A stretch of DNA of 63,038 nucleotides from Elysia marginata (taxonomy: Eukaryota > Mollusca > Gastropoda > Plakobranchidae). The stretch is from contig BMAT01011802.1 of assembly GCA_019649035.1 (NCBI GenBank), positions 256,281 through 319,318 on the forward strand, written 5' to 3'. Shown here piece after piece: positions 39,130 through 51,559 of the stretch. Made by a program: the position numbers and the translations under genes. Every line of letters begins with the position of its first letter. The first letter of the stretch is position 1. The notes under the pieces were generated by a model. It ran no database searches. It worked only from the letters and a program-made list of their open reading frames with translations, and was not told the origin of the DNA.

Positions 39130-42100
39130 TTTGATGCGCAATGGCTGCCTCCACTATTTATATAAAAACAACACTGAACTGCTCTTCCCTTCTTATGGAA
39201 ATGGCAAAGTTATTCCTCAAATATTTAAGTAATTTCATTTCATTTTGCACAGCTTAGAATCCAGTTAACTTCCATCTGTCTCTCAACAAAATATTATGTT
39301 TTGGTCGGGGAAGTGATAGCGTTTAAAAGGTGTACGTTAGAACAGTGTGATATTGCAAAGATCGAAATAACATAGACAACACATCGCCTGATCTGGTTGT
39401 TTATAGATTACCTTCTTATATGAAGTGGCCCGCCAATTATTTTAAAACGAATTCAACATAATTATTGTTTACAGACCAACTCCCGCCAGGTGCTTAAGTA
39501 AAACTGAACATACCCAGAGAAGTGAAACTTATTTGTGCAGCCGCCCACGCTGGCCCACATACAAATGATATTTTAGGTGTTGTCTGCAATACCTTGTTCA
39601 GGTTGACTTAGGTAACGAAAATCCATCATAATCTGTGTCAAGAAGGTTTTAGAGAAGTTTGGGGGAACAGTCTAACATTATCTGATGAAAGTAAACCAGC
39701 ATACATGTAAATGATAAAACACTGATCGGCCACAAAAAGGTAAGAAAAGTGGTTGGTCTTTTATGTTGCTTTTCGTCTTTTTAAGTTGCAACCGGGTGCT
39801 TTTTTCAAGCCGGGCTATTAGGTTTTTAACTCGTTATAAACTATACCTCAATTAGTAAGGCTGCAAAGGAAAAAAAATCGGTCGGAAAATAAGACCTTTT
39901 TCTACAGTCTTTTTTAATGTAGGCAAGTTTATATTCAAAGGACTTTTCTGTAAGGTGGATGAATATTTTCCGAAAAAACGATAAGTTGTTTGAACTTTGT
40001 GCTAATATTATTTCAACAGGTTGTGCCGATAAAAAAACATTGGACATTTTGTGCACAAAAATCTATACACAAAGTTTTTGTAATGTGTTTGAAGGCGTTA
40101 AATGTTTAACGTTATACTGGAAATGTATCAACGTTTTACTTTGAATTCTCTCGGGGGTAAAAAAGAAAATTTTGTAGTAAGTTCTTCTTTCTAATGGTAT
40201 GTAATGTTGAGTGTTCCTCGCATTTCGGTTTCTCTAACGATAAAACTTGAGGCCTACATTTCAAATAATGTTTTGACATAGATTCTACATAAATACAACA
40301 GTATAATTATGTATTTCAAGAAAACTTGAGATCTGAACAAAAAAAAGCAGTAAGGAAAACGAAAAAATAAACAATTTTTTTGGAAAAGTCCGCAAATTTA
40401 TTGGACATCAATAAAGACATGTTGAACAATAGCAATATAATATTATTATTATATCAAATTTACAAAAACCTTACATTACCCATCGGGTAAGTGGTATTTC
40501 CAAACCGATGAAGTTTCTCATATGAAGACATTATCGTTGAGGTACAGTAGAGTTATTTTAAAAAGATATGTTCGGAAGTGAAGTATTTTAGTGTTGTCTA
40601 AAACACTAACAAATTTTAAAATAAAAATATAACTTTGGCGAAGTCAGAAATACAAAAGCTTTAACTTTTTTCCTCCGAAGTAAAAGTATTACTACCTATG
40701 TTCATTTATGAAAAAATAGACCAAGAAAAAGGCAAATCAGTCAAATATTAGAGAGGAAAACAAATTCTTTGGTAAATAGCATTTTTACAGAATTCACAGC
40801 ATCAGTCACATACGGTTTACACAATACAGTTGGATGAAAAATACACAGAATCGAATAATAGTGATAATCAAGAAATCTTGATGTGGCACAAGGTGGATAA
40901 CAAAGAAATGATAAAAAAATAAAAGAAATCAATTTTCCAATATAAAATCATAAAAGATTAAATATACAGGCCTTTATGGTGACCTGACTAAACCTCGCTT
41001 TAGTCGGTAAAAACCTCTGACACACCAAGTAATAACCTGGTGCTCGCCGATACACCCGATAGATTGAGCCATATTGATTTCCTGTTAGCAAGTGTCGACT
41101 TCTGGAGGGTTTTGTCAGGCGGTCACCTAAATGATGACTAAGCATCTTTGTGATACGCCTTTACATCTTTCACAGCGATCAATTAGCTTTTTAAAAGATT
41201 GTTTGTTTTACATTATGTAAAAAAAACAAATGGTTTTTGCTAACTTTATTTTTCATGCTTTTTTTTTCATAATCTACAAATGATAGCAAAGTCTAAAATG
41301 ATAGCAAATTGATAGCAAAATCTTTTTTTTCAAGATTGGAAGACAGAAAAAAATGAAATGTAGAACGGAAAATTGCATGATAAACAAGTATAACAAACAA
41401 GGAGCCCTTTTATAAAAATAAGAGCTAGCAGCACGTTACAAACTTACATGATAAGAATTCCATTGTTTCACGAAAACCTCTACAGCTTTCTGGCTGGATA
41501 GCGAAAGAATTTCACACAGCTTTCAAAATTGATTTAAAACGCTCATTCCACTACACACCGAGGGCTACGAAAATGAGGTCGACATGACGCATACGTGGTT
41601 TAAATGTAAATTTCACTAAACATGAAAGACTTGATTTTAGAACTTCATAATCGCACATTACGCTATATAACAGACTGCAGTTAGGCCTTTGGGTCATACG
41701 CTGCTATTTTTTATTCATGAATTTCAGACCAAAATAGATATATCAAAATTTCTATGCTACCTTTCATTCTTGCTCTATCACTCTCGACTCCTTCAGAGAC
41801 GGTTTCATGGTGCGGCATTTTGAATAGTTCTGAACGCGAAATCCTAATAGAAATAAGGTAACCATTTAGTGTAATTAAACTGTTTTTACTAACAGTTTTA
41901 CTGTAGATCATGCGGCCCAGTAAAAAATCACTTTTGTGGAAAGTTTATTCAGGATTCAAACACAAAGATATGGCATAAAGTCAACGAAGTAAGATTGGTT
42001 TTTACAAGGGAGTTATAACTTATACTAAGTTTAATTTGTTTTATTATTGAAGGGAGGCGCTGTGCAGTTAAGACATTCAAACTTTCATTCTCTAGTCACC

Positions 42101-42968
42101 ATGCATACCTTTTTCACAAAATGCACACAATTTCATTACTTTGCCATAAACACGAAACGGTTTCATACACTATCTATTTACAACGAATGTGCTCGCTCTT
42201 CCTGTATAGTTTGACAAAATACGATCCAACAAACATAAAATTTTATAACGCTGCAAAAGAAGAAAAAACAAACAAAGAAATGACTAGGTTTGAGTTCTTG
42301 AAAAATTGATTTTATATCGTATGAAAAAAATCAAGCAAAGGCTTTCATAGCTGAGTTTCTGCACAGATATAAAGCTTTAACAATATCAAATCGTTTCGTA
42401 AATGGTAACACTATGGTCACATTTATGGAACAGTTACAAACAAAAATGGATATTCCTGAACGCCTTTTGTTACTCAATTATACTTTGGTTTAAACTTAAT
42501 ACAACAAAACTAAATCGATTTCGAGAGCACATGTCAGCCTACTTGAAATCGGATAAATGACTTCCTTGTACCTATCGAAATTCGATGTTACTGTGTTTCA
42601 CAGCCTTGGGTCTGACTGCGACAGTACACGTGTTTCTGTGTTCACTCATCGTCATTTTAATTAGCAATTTAAAAGACACATCTATTTAATTTGCAACTAT
42701 TAAGGAAAGTTTATTTATTTAGATAATGAAAATCTGAGGTAGTTCTATTATATATAAACGGTTATATACGAGTTCATTGAGAGAAAGCCAAGATTAACAT
42801 GTGAATTGTTTCTATGACTGGGATTGCTAAAACCACATAGTCTGCAGAAAAAAAATCTCATTTACGTTTTGAATTCATTTTGCGTGATAACGATTGAATC
42901 AAAGATGCAGGTTTATCCCAAGGCCCCATTTTGTTCCACTTTTACAGGAAGAAAGACTAAAAAGATAT
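39130..42968. other. Non-coding stretch 3' of BAMBI
   Basis: AT-rich DNA. Apart from the possible MITE at 40.98-41.13 kb, nothing was recognised. Confidence 0.55.
40975..41130. mobile_element. Possible MITE with imperfect inverted ends
   Basis: The left end ggtgacctgactaaacc (from 40979) and the right end ggttttgtcaggcggtcacc (to 41127) are inverted repeats apart from a 2-3 base gap. A perfect 7-bp hairpin GACTAAA/TTTAGTC sits just inside the left end. Only one copy was noticed in the window, so membership of a repeat family is unproven. Confidence 0.35.
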
Positions 42969-42974
42969 TTTATT
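42969..42974 (-). terminator. First AATAAA downstream of the BAMBI stop
   Basis: Reading the minus strand from the stop at 43868, the first canonical AATAAA I find is here, which would give a 3'UTR of about 0.9 kb. No downstream GT-rich element was evaluated. The 42975-43867 segment shows no other coding signal. Confidence 0.3.
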
Positions 42975-43867
42975 GGTTCATCTCTTTCCCTGTGGTGTAA
43001 AGGAGCAAAATGTTGTTAAATATTGTAAGCGAAAGAGAGAAGAGTAAGTTAAATTTATCACCGTTTCAAACTATAACAGCCTCATAACAAAGCTGCAATG
43101 CTGCCTTGATCAGTCCAGTAAGCGATCGCTTTTTTGGTTCTATATTCTACTATGTGCACTCTTAACCGAAAATCTCTTTACATGCCCCTGCACTGTCGTC
43201 ATTGCTACTGAAGCAGAATCTGACTTTCAAGTTCTTGAAAAGTTCACGAGTTTCAGAAGCAAAACCAAGGCTGACAATTATGTTTTAGTAGATTTGAGCA
43301 GGTACAGCATGGGTTTTCCATTTTGTGCACACATTATTGGTAAGAATTTTAAAAACTTGGCTTCTTCAGGCTCTGGCATTTGAAACAACAAATAAACGTT
43401 TTATGTTGTCTGTTTTTCAATGGGAAGTAAACGGTCCATTTAAATGATACTTGCATGAAGGTATCAGACAATTGTGACCACATTCTGGAGACTCTTGAAG
43501 AAAGTGATGAGTCGGTCCTGTGACCCTCACGGCTTTGTTCAGAGAGACCTAATGTCACAAGCAAGGATACGTGGTAAGGTCACTTCCCTGACAATGGAGA
43601 TGAAACTTCTACCGCGAAGACAAGAAGATCTGGGTATTGGGGAGTTTCTTAATCACTCCACATGCTGAGCTCGGTTCAGAAGTCTGTATTCTTTATCCGA
43701 GTCAAAAAGAGTTGCTTCATAGCTACAGTGGTTCATTTTCAACAAGAACTATTAGTGTTTTTCTTCTAGTTCAACTAAAATGCGTTCTGTTGCTGGCATG
43801 CGATTGCCTGTAGGAGGCCACTATACCACATGACATAATTTGTGTCCATTCAGGCTTTTTGAAACCG

Positions 43868-44415
43868 TCATGACTGCAGGAAAAGTCTCGTCTCGCTGCC
43901 TGAGGAGGAGCGTTCACTGTCCGTACAGCGGTTGACATTCTTTCCACACGGCGGAAGGGCCACAATGGGCTGTTTCTTGCATACGCAGTGGCAGTGATGA
44001 GGTATCAGACTGGGGCGTTCCTCGGACGGCGTTGACTCCTGCTGTTGTCCCAAGCTGCCTTTCTTGTGACCTGGTACTCCAGCAGTGCCGCTTTGGTCGT
44101 GGTGGAAGTGGTGATGGCTGTTGAAGCTGCTGTCGTGTGGATGGTGGTAGTCTGTGCGTCGCCGGAGGAGATACATCGCGAATATGATGAGAGCTAAAAG
44201 TACGCAGACTCCGGCCACGGGCACAGCGATGTAGATCGGATTTACAATTTTGGTGCGCGCCCGTGCCCGCTGCTCGGGATCCGGATCAGAGCAGTTCGGC
44301 TCACTGAATGACGGTTCCTCGGCGGGTTCCTCCTCCTGCTCTAGAAAATCATCACTATCTTCAGGTGTGTAGGGCACGGTGTCTTTGTCAACCTGGTGTC
44401 CCAATTTGTCTCCAC
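43868..44415 (-). CDS. BAMBI: BAMBI homologue, last coding exon (stalk, membrane segment, cytoplasmic tail)
   Basis: BAMBI is a type I membrane pseudoreceptor of the TGF-beta receptor family. It lacks a kinase domain and blocks BMP/activin receptor signalling. This exon starts after an acceptor reading ttttcag (AG at 44417-44416), completes a split glycine codon, and runs 181 residues to a TGA at 43870-43868. Residues 1-55 are a stalk rich in Asp, Glu and Pro. Residues 60-83 are one hydrophobic membrane segment beginning IYIAVPVAGV, close to the IAVPIAGG of vertebrate BAMBI. A stop-transfer RRR follows. The tail carries a His-rich stretch (SFNSHHHFHHD) followed by GHKKGS, like vertebrate SFHGHHSKKG, and then a HCHCVCKK cysteine cluster. 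No kinase motifs are present, as expected. The true first residues are GDKLGHQ; there is no start codon here. The combined similarity in order, topology and motifs makes the family call strong, though vertebrate identity is low outside these blocks. Confidence 0.88.
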
Positions 44416-44773
44416 CTGAAAATTCAATAATGGCGTTGAAAAGAATAAGTATAAAACACCATACATTGACCCCTAAATATTACAAGCCTTTTGACGCTCG
44501 TATGGTTCTGCCCATTTTCTGATTTCGTTTGTGCAGTCTTGTGAAATATTTCTCTAGCACCCGGTCTTGTTTTAACCAAATTTTTGGCTGTTACCGTTCC
44601 ATACATAATGTAAAAATTACCAGAAAATTTTTTAAAACTAAATTAAGTAGGACAAGACAAATATTGGTTATTTGATAAAATTAAAAAGGAAGACACAGCA
44701 TGTGATCGTGGTGGAAGTTGTGAAGACTTCAAGTTCTATGTTATATTAGTTAAATCACCAACTGATCACTTAC
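44416..44773 (-). other. BAMBI phase-1 intron between ectodomain and last exon
   Basis: A 358-bp AT-rich intron with GTAAGTG at the donor and TTTTCAG at the acceptor. The split codon reads G|GT, glycine. No repeat or open coding segment is visible inside it. Confidence 0.85.
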
Positions 44774-45019
44774 CAGAAGTAGAAATTGTGGGCACAGCAT
44801 TTTTATTGCATAGATTTTTGTGCCGACAACAGTACAAAGCAGGCCATTCGAGTTGCTGTAGTCCGCTCGGTCTTCGGTTCTCACAAGCGAGTGGAGTCGG
44901 GTCACAGCCTCGGTTCAGCTCGTTCTGGTAGAGTTCAGCGTAGCAAGATTTGCGGGCTATACACGTCGTCATTCCGGCGTCTTTACATTCCTGGGTGTTG
45001 CAGTCGCATCGAAGAAGAC
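44774..45019 (-). CDS. BAMBI: BAMBI homologue, extracellular cysteine-rich exon
   Basis: This exon encodes the ligand-binding-like three-finger ectodomain of the pseudoreceptor. Its acceptor is catacccag (AG at 45021-45020). Its donor is G|GTAAGTG (GT at 44773-44772). It holds 81 full codons with two bases of a split codon in front and one behind, so both flanking introns are phase 1. It opens LLRCDCNTQECKDAG, matching the RCYCDAAHCVATG of vertebrate BAMBI, and ends YCCRHKNLCN, matching the CCHEDMCN finger end of TGF-beta type I receptors and BAMBI. It has ten cysteines (residues 4, 6, 11, 19, 25, 38, 45, 63, 64, 70), the same number and order as in vertebrate BAMBI. A 358-bp intron separates it from the last exon, and the reading frame joins cleanly. 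A signal peptide is required but is not encoded here. The only fitting one I found is at 26300-26360, which is downstream on this strand. Confidence 0.88.
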
Positions 45020-48000
45020 CTGGGTATGGAATGAGATATATAAGGAAACGTATTTTTAACTTTTTTTTTTATTTAGGGACAAGATATGAAACAGTCAAGA
45101 TCTGAAACAGTCGTTGGTGAATATGGGTCCCCCGAGTAAGCGTTGGTTGGCTAAGCTCTCCCTGGATACTCGTATCATCAGATAATCTAAGCTTCACAAA
45201 TTGCTGCCGTCTTGTAAGTAAAAGGCATATGGTCTAAGTGCAAAACTCTAAGTTTTGAAAATAAATAGCCTTTGGACAACTTTGGGCGTTTGAGGTCGTA
45301 TAGTTTTTACACAGCAGACAACCATAGCAGCTTTAGAAGAAACTCCTTATAACTTCCATAGAAATCAAGGAGAGTCTATTTAGAAAATTCACATAATTTT
45401 TTTTATAAGGATCTCATATGACTTCAAGTTTACAAACCCAATGGAATTTAAAAACCCTACAAATTTACAACAGGTGCTCAGGAACGGAGTGTGAGGGGCA
45501 GTAGTGATATGAAATGTGGATACAAAATAAGCTAAACTTAAGATTGATTTATGTGAATACACGTACGTAGATAAAGAAAGGGATGAAAAATAGTATAAAA
45601 AAAGAGGGAGACAGAGAGATATCTATAGGTAAGAGAAAAAAAAACGGGAGTTAGACGGAGAAAAAGACTAACAAAAGACCGAGAGTAGGGTGGAAGGACG
45701 AATGACCATAAACTGTGTTTAGAGCTTATGATGTATCAAAATGACGAGGAATCATGGTGAACGTTAACTCTCCTACTCTACAGTATCTCATATCCTTTTA
45801 ACTGTCCCGTGTGAGTAACAGTGCATTTCGGGTTAAAGCTGAACACGCCCTCGCCCTTCCACCCCTTTCCCGGCAACTCAATAAACGTGCGATAAGTATG
45901 GTTAAATTTATCTTTTTGTGTTTGGTATGAGCTCTTGTATCCAGACCACCTGAGTACAGGCCAAACCATCGGTTGTGAGTGCATGTTGGTCCCCGTGTTT
46001 AACCTGGTGCTGGTTCATTTGCACTAAATTAGCTTTTCTACCTTCCCCTATCTATTGGATAGGATATTGGTATTAACTGTCCGTTACCAATTTGTGATGT
46101 GGTTGGCGCTGAATTTTACATTAGCCTCGACTTAATTAGTACAGAAACATCTAACTTCTAAGGGACCAAAAAAGGTATTTTCAATTACAAACAAGTGTTA
46201 TCTCTAATTGTAAAACATTGCCTCTTCCAAAATTCTGAGAAACCATGGCACACCGCACCATTAATGTAGTTACTACATCAAAACGTCAAGAATAAAGCCT
46301 GCAGGCTGATCAAAGTCTATTTTGTGTCATAAACATATCAGGGCGCTTTGTGCTTGCAGTTCCGTACGTAGCTTCTATCAAGGCAAACTTTTTAATAAAT
46401 GTAGGGGCGCAGAGCAGGCGAGTGAGAGGGGGAAATAAGAAGGGAATGGAGAAGAGGGAGTATGGGCAGAGAATGGGGAATATTGGATTTTCCAACCTAT
46501 GTTGAAATCGAATCATTCTCCCCACTGTAAACAAAAATAAAATTTAGAATTTTCTTCTAAAACGTTTAACAGTTTTTAAAAAATTTTGAGCATCTTTACT
46601 TGTCTGTGAACGAATTCTGAGTATTATATTCATTTAAAAATGAATAGAGCATGTTATCATTATCACAGAAATCCTACCCGGTACCATCATCAACAATATA
46701 ATCATAATCATGATTAATATTATGACCATTGTCCCTCACTATCACTGTGCGGTTCAAAGTCGTTGAGACCAAATCGAAAACCGATACCGGTACTTATAAA
46801 CCAACCTAGTACCATTTTTATCGTAATCAAAAACAACATCATTACAATCATCATAAAAAAAATAACAATAGCTATCATCATCAATTTCATTTTGTTCACC
46901 ATTATCCCCAACATTTGCTTATCTTCTTTGACGTAAACAAGTCTCTATTGTCACTTGATCGGCCACCCCCACCTCCTTCTTCTCCCCGTCATCACCGTCA
47001 TTAGTCTTCACCAAAGTGAAACTTCATAATCTTTATCGTCGATCCCATAACTGTCCTTTTATCTGCATTCCTATACTATTACATGCATGTGTAAATTCCA
47101 GGCTTAATTGACTGCTGAAGGTAACTAGATCTACATGACTAGTATGAAAATTCTGTATGCCCTGAGGCCTCTCGCTTGACCCTCTAAATCTCATGCTGAC
47201 CGTTGCTAAGAACATAAACTCGTGCCCTGCGCTTCAACTCCCCGGAGAGATGGAAGAATGACGATGTGTCGAGTTGTCTGCATTCCAAAAGAGGAAGAGG
47301 TCTGGCCGTGTTGCTGTGTGCTCGTGAAAACTGATTTTGTACTACATTATTTTGTCCTAGATTTATACGCCGCGCCTCACAATATTGTATCTTGCTATGA
47401 AGCAGAAAAACAAAGCCAACAATACTGATTTAAGCACGTAAAATGCTGAAGAAGAAAAGCTACTTTTGAAAAATAATTAGATACCTTTGTATTCCCCAAG
47501 AATCATCTATAAGTAAAAGTAAAACGTTATGCTTCAAATTCGCCACTTTGGCTAGACAGAAAGTACGTGCTCAACTTTGAGCATGAATAAATCGAAACAT
47601 ATGTCTTTCTATTTCTACGCATGAAATATCTATGTTTTTGTCATGTATTTACCTATATTCCTTTCTTTAGCTGTTTGTCTTTCTCTTTACTATCTATCTA
47701 TCTCTCTGTCTCTCTGTCTAACATTTTTCACGTTTAACCCCCCCCCTTTTTTTTCCCTCTTCGCCAGTCCTGTCCACCCCTAAAACCATGAAATCGCAGG
47801 CTGATCTCTCATTTGTAAAGCGATAAATCGATGCAGAAGCTTATAAATTCTGATTCAATTCTTGTAATAATTTTTCCTTCACTTTCAAGAAGTCGAACTC
47901 GAGCGATCTCGGGGCAAACTTGCCGGGCATGTCTGCAAGTGAGGGTGACTCATCATGTGCTAACAAAATCCTTATGAATATTGATGATGGTGCAAGTCAA

Positions 48001-48451
48001 GTTACTTTGAGGAAAAAAAACGCTAGGAAAAGAAAGCAGTTAAGAAAGCAAAGGGACTGCATTTATTATGACAACACACCATGACTAGCCTGAAACCAAG
48101 ACCAGTTGGCTTTATCTTAAATGGGCCCTTGTTGTACGCAATCTGTGCAAATTTGAGCTTTTCCTTGCCTTAGGGCTGGTGCTGTGACAAGCACCATTGG
48201 GTAAAGTCGCCACTTTCTCTTGTTTGAAAACCAGAGAAGAGGAAGGAGGTCATCTTTATCTGAACATGCACAGCTCAAGTCTTCCGTATTCCGCCCCAAT
48301 AATAGTAATATTGGAACGGGAGGATAAGAGGTTGCGACCGCAGTGTTTGCGTTGTAAGAAGATACGGCACCAAGGGACAAGTGTAGTCACTGATAAAACT
48401 GCAGTCACTTAGCTTTCCTGAGTCAGCTTGCCGGTGTGTCTTTTAGTCTGC
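45020..48451. other. Sequence upstream of BAMBI ectodomain exon
   Basis: This would be intron 1 or the promoter if the assembly order is right. I scanned by eye for GTAAG-type donors on the minus strand preceded by an ATG and a hydrophobic run in the right phase, and found none. The hydrophobic frame at 46720-46914 comes from ATC/ATT-rich simple sequence. Confidence 0.5.
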
Positions 48452-48587
48452 NNNNNNNNNNNNNNNNNNNNNNNNNNNNNNNNNNNNNNNNNNNNNNNNN
48501 NNNNNNNNNNNNNNNNNNNNNNNNNNNNNNNNNNNNNNNNNNNNNNNNNNNNNNNNNNNNNNNNNNNNNNNNNNNNNNNNNNNNNNN
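48452..48587. other. Assembly gap (136 N)
   Basis: Run of N. It ends the contig that holds BAMBI exons 2 and 3. Confidence 1.
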
Positions 48588-51559
48588 ATGGACAAGTCTT
48601 TTGGTCCTTTCGTCTATGTAATCCTTTATTTCACAGCATTTCCCTAACATACCTACACCAAATCTCTAGCCCTGTTGAAACTGATCTTCACAACACTGAT
48701 CTAAATCTGCACAATCTCCGGTCCAAAGCAAACAGCGGAAGAGACGGAGAGACGCAGACCCACAAAATTACGGAACTAGTTGTACCCACAGTATCCTATA
48801 ACATAGCCATGTAGCAGCATTAACGTAATTCCCAACTTTTAGCGATAAAAAGGTATTTTCAAACACTTCACTAACACGGTACTATTAAAGCATTTACAGC
48901 TTTTAGTTTTATCAACCGATTACGAAGTTAGTCTGCTCTAAAACCATCGTGGTGGTCTTTGCGATTTTGGACTCCAAACAATCTTCTAGAATGTAATGCA
49001 AGTTAATCTAACATTATTCTAAGCAATTTAAAGTATTAAGTGACTGATAAAAATGTAGTACGAGCAAATGAAATACTTTGTAAGCATAGCACAAGCTATG
49101 TTAGGACCGGTGGTGCTTTAATCTATTCTTTCGCCTTTTCGGATTGGTTTCGAGTTAGCTACTTGTTTCGTGTTCTCTGCCTCGTTTTAAATGTTTTCAC
49201 CATTACAAAATGATGCATCGTATTTTTAATGGAAAAAATTCGACTTATCAAACGTCAAAAATATTAATGTTTCAAGTGCATGAAAATCAATTTCTCCTTA
49301 AACTGTTTTTTAAACCTTTGCTCTGCGTCTGCCGGAAAAGCCCCCAATTTTTTTTATCATGCACTATCGGGCATTGAAGACCAGGTTTTCGATCCAACTC
49401 ATTATTTCATAACAAGCTGGATCAGCACTGCGCGATCCTAACATTCATACGAACAGTGACATTACCAATTCCATCAACCTCACAATATGCACCCTTTTAC
49501 TTATCTTCATGGAGAAGGTAAACAGTATTCCATACTGACGGTACTCATACCTTAGTCCAGGCCGATACGGCCTCTCAGGTATCAAGTATAGTTCATTGGC
49601 AAGCAGGGCCTTTTACCTAACACGCTGGTTCGATACCAGCCGGGTTCGATTCTATGTCGATGTAGAAACGTAAAGGTTGCTTATTGTGAGTTCGAAAAAA
49701 AAAACAATAATATTAATACACACACATAGATTAAAATAAGAAAAACCGTGCGCTAACTTAGCATTAGCAAATTAAAAAAAAACTCACAAAATATTGTAGT
49801 TAATGCTGCCATTTGTTGTTGTTGCCCGTATTAAAACTAGGCCTATTACTAGTATTGTCGCCATTTTTGTTGCTTAATCTTAGTCTGCTTGGATTATGAC
49901 ATCTCTTGTACGGTTGGCATCATTTGAGTTAGAAATTGCAGTTGCTTTTGTATAGGATTAATAAGCTACGGTTTTTTTAAACTAATAAAATATATGGAAA
50001 TCTCGCTTTAAAAAGATGTTGAAAAGTGCACGCTTGTCGTCCGGGTTAAGCCCCTTTTTAATTTCTTTTAAAGTGTGATTTCAGGTATCCGTGCTTGGCA
50101 ACAGTAACTGTTGTAAGGTGGTACAAACATTGTTCCAAGTAGTAGGTGCATATAACGGAATTTTCACCCAAGAACGCTTCGCAGCTTCAAAATCACTGAA
50201 TCAAGAAAAAAAGTTTTTATTTTTATAAAACACCTAACAGCATCTTCTCACTATTTAAATCAGCTTGACTCATAAACAAATGGCAAAGAAAGGGAGAATG
50301 TACCCGTGTATGTAATATCCCAGCATGGACCACTCTAAAAAAAAAAGGCTATGCAAAGCAAAAAATTAGCCCATTACTAGTATTTTAAGCGAGTGAACAT
50401 TAATTTTTTGTTGGAAGCCGATGTGCATTTCGGTCTGATCCATTCTTTTATGTGACTGGATTAAGACGTTTCGAATGTAAACTTTGGAATTCTTGTCCGA
50501 AAGCATTCTCTTATAAATCAGATAGCTTGTGATGTTCTGTACAAAAAAAACCCCCAAAAATTCTGTATAAAATACAAAACCGCGCATCTTTCACTCAGTA
50601 TAGTGTTGAACATAAATTCACACTCCCTCGTTCCCCATACTTCGGAGAAAATTGTATATCAACTAAAAGTGTTTGGTTAAAAATCGATTCTTCGATTCCA
50701 AGTATGTTTTTAGTTAATCGATTCCTTAAAATCGACACTGCACCCAGTGGGAGGTAGGAAGTAGACCCTACTAGCACTACTAGCGGTACATGTACCAGGA
50801 ACTTCTCCCGAGCCATCAAGTCAAGTGGCATCTGCCTAAACAGATTAAGTGCTCAAACTAGCACGAGCGGGAAAGACCTGTCTACGTTCAAGGCTCTTAG
50901 CTGCCCGTTTGGATACCGTAGATCTTGGCCAGATAACGGCGAAGAAATAAAATGTTAGCCGGATAACGATACGGAGAACTGCCCTCCTGGGAATGGGACT
51001 ACGCCTATGGTACATGCAGTTAAAAGTCACGAGGGTAAAGTTAATTTTTAGATGAACAAGTAGCAAGGTAAACACAGATAGGGAGAGAAAATGCGTCCGG
51101 TGTTACTGGTACACAAGCCAGTTTATAGCCGTGGTATAGTCTGGATTGGTGCAACCTCACACCGCCGTCCCCTCCCTCAAACCACTACAAAAACACCACA
51201 GATGATGATGAGATGGTTATAATTTATATCGATCTTTACCAAGTTTCGCCGAGAAAAGAGCAATATAATAGGTAAAATTAAAGGTTCGGTAACTAACAAA
51301 GCCAAGACAACCCGAAAAGTCCAGTTATTAAAGGTAGCTTAAACCATTCAGAAATGGCAAAGTAAAAATTTAAAGCAGTTTAACATGCCTAAGTAGATAC
51401 AGTATAGCTTCGCTGAATTTGATAAAATTCAACATAGCATTGATCCTGCTTAAACTTGAAAAGATATTTTTTTCAGACCTTGTTCAAAAATTACTTCATA
51501 AATCTATTTTCCCAAGCATACCAACCATCATGATAATTAGTGGCAACCGTAGGAGCCTT
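48588..51559. other. Non-coding stretch
   Basis: AT-rich, with the tRNA-like repeat at 49.58 kb. A GC-richer block at 50.74-51.1 kb has no recognised content. Confidence 0.5.
49575..49690 (+). mobile_element. tRNA-like (SINE-type) repeat
   Basis: TAGTTCATTGG (49589-49599) resembles an A box. GCTGG-TTCGATA-CCAGC (49625-49641) forms a perfect 5-bp T-arm hairpin, and a second B-box match GGTTCGATTC follows at 49643. The acceptor and anticodon stems do not pair well, so a SINE head or tRNA pseudogene is likelier than a working tRNA. An A-rich run (49697-49704) may be its tail. Confidence 0.4.

Noticed and set aside
44786-45034. 82-residue plus-strand open frame
   Set aside because: It is the antisense shadow of the BAMBI ectodomain exon.
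46720-46914. Hydrophobic minus-strand peptide that could pass for a signal peptide upstream of BAMBI
   Set aside because: It is encoded by ATC/ATT-rich simple sequence, has Met/Ile/Val runs, and has no donor in the required phase after the hydrophobic part.
49575-49690. Functional tRNA gene
   Set aside because: The T-arm is perfect, but the acceptor and anticodon stems do not pair, and a second B-box-like word suggests a degenerate SINE head.
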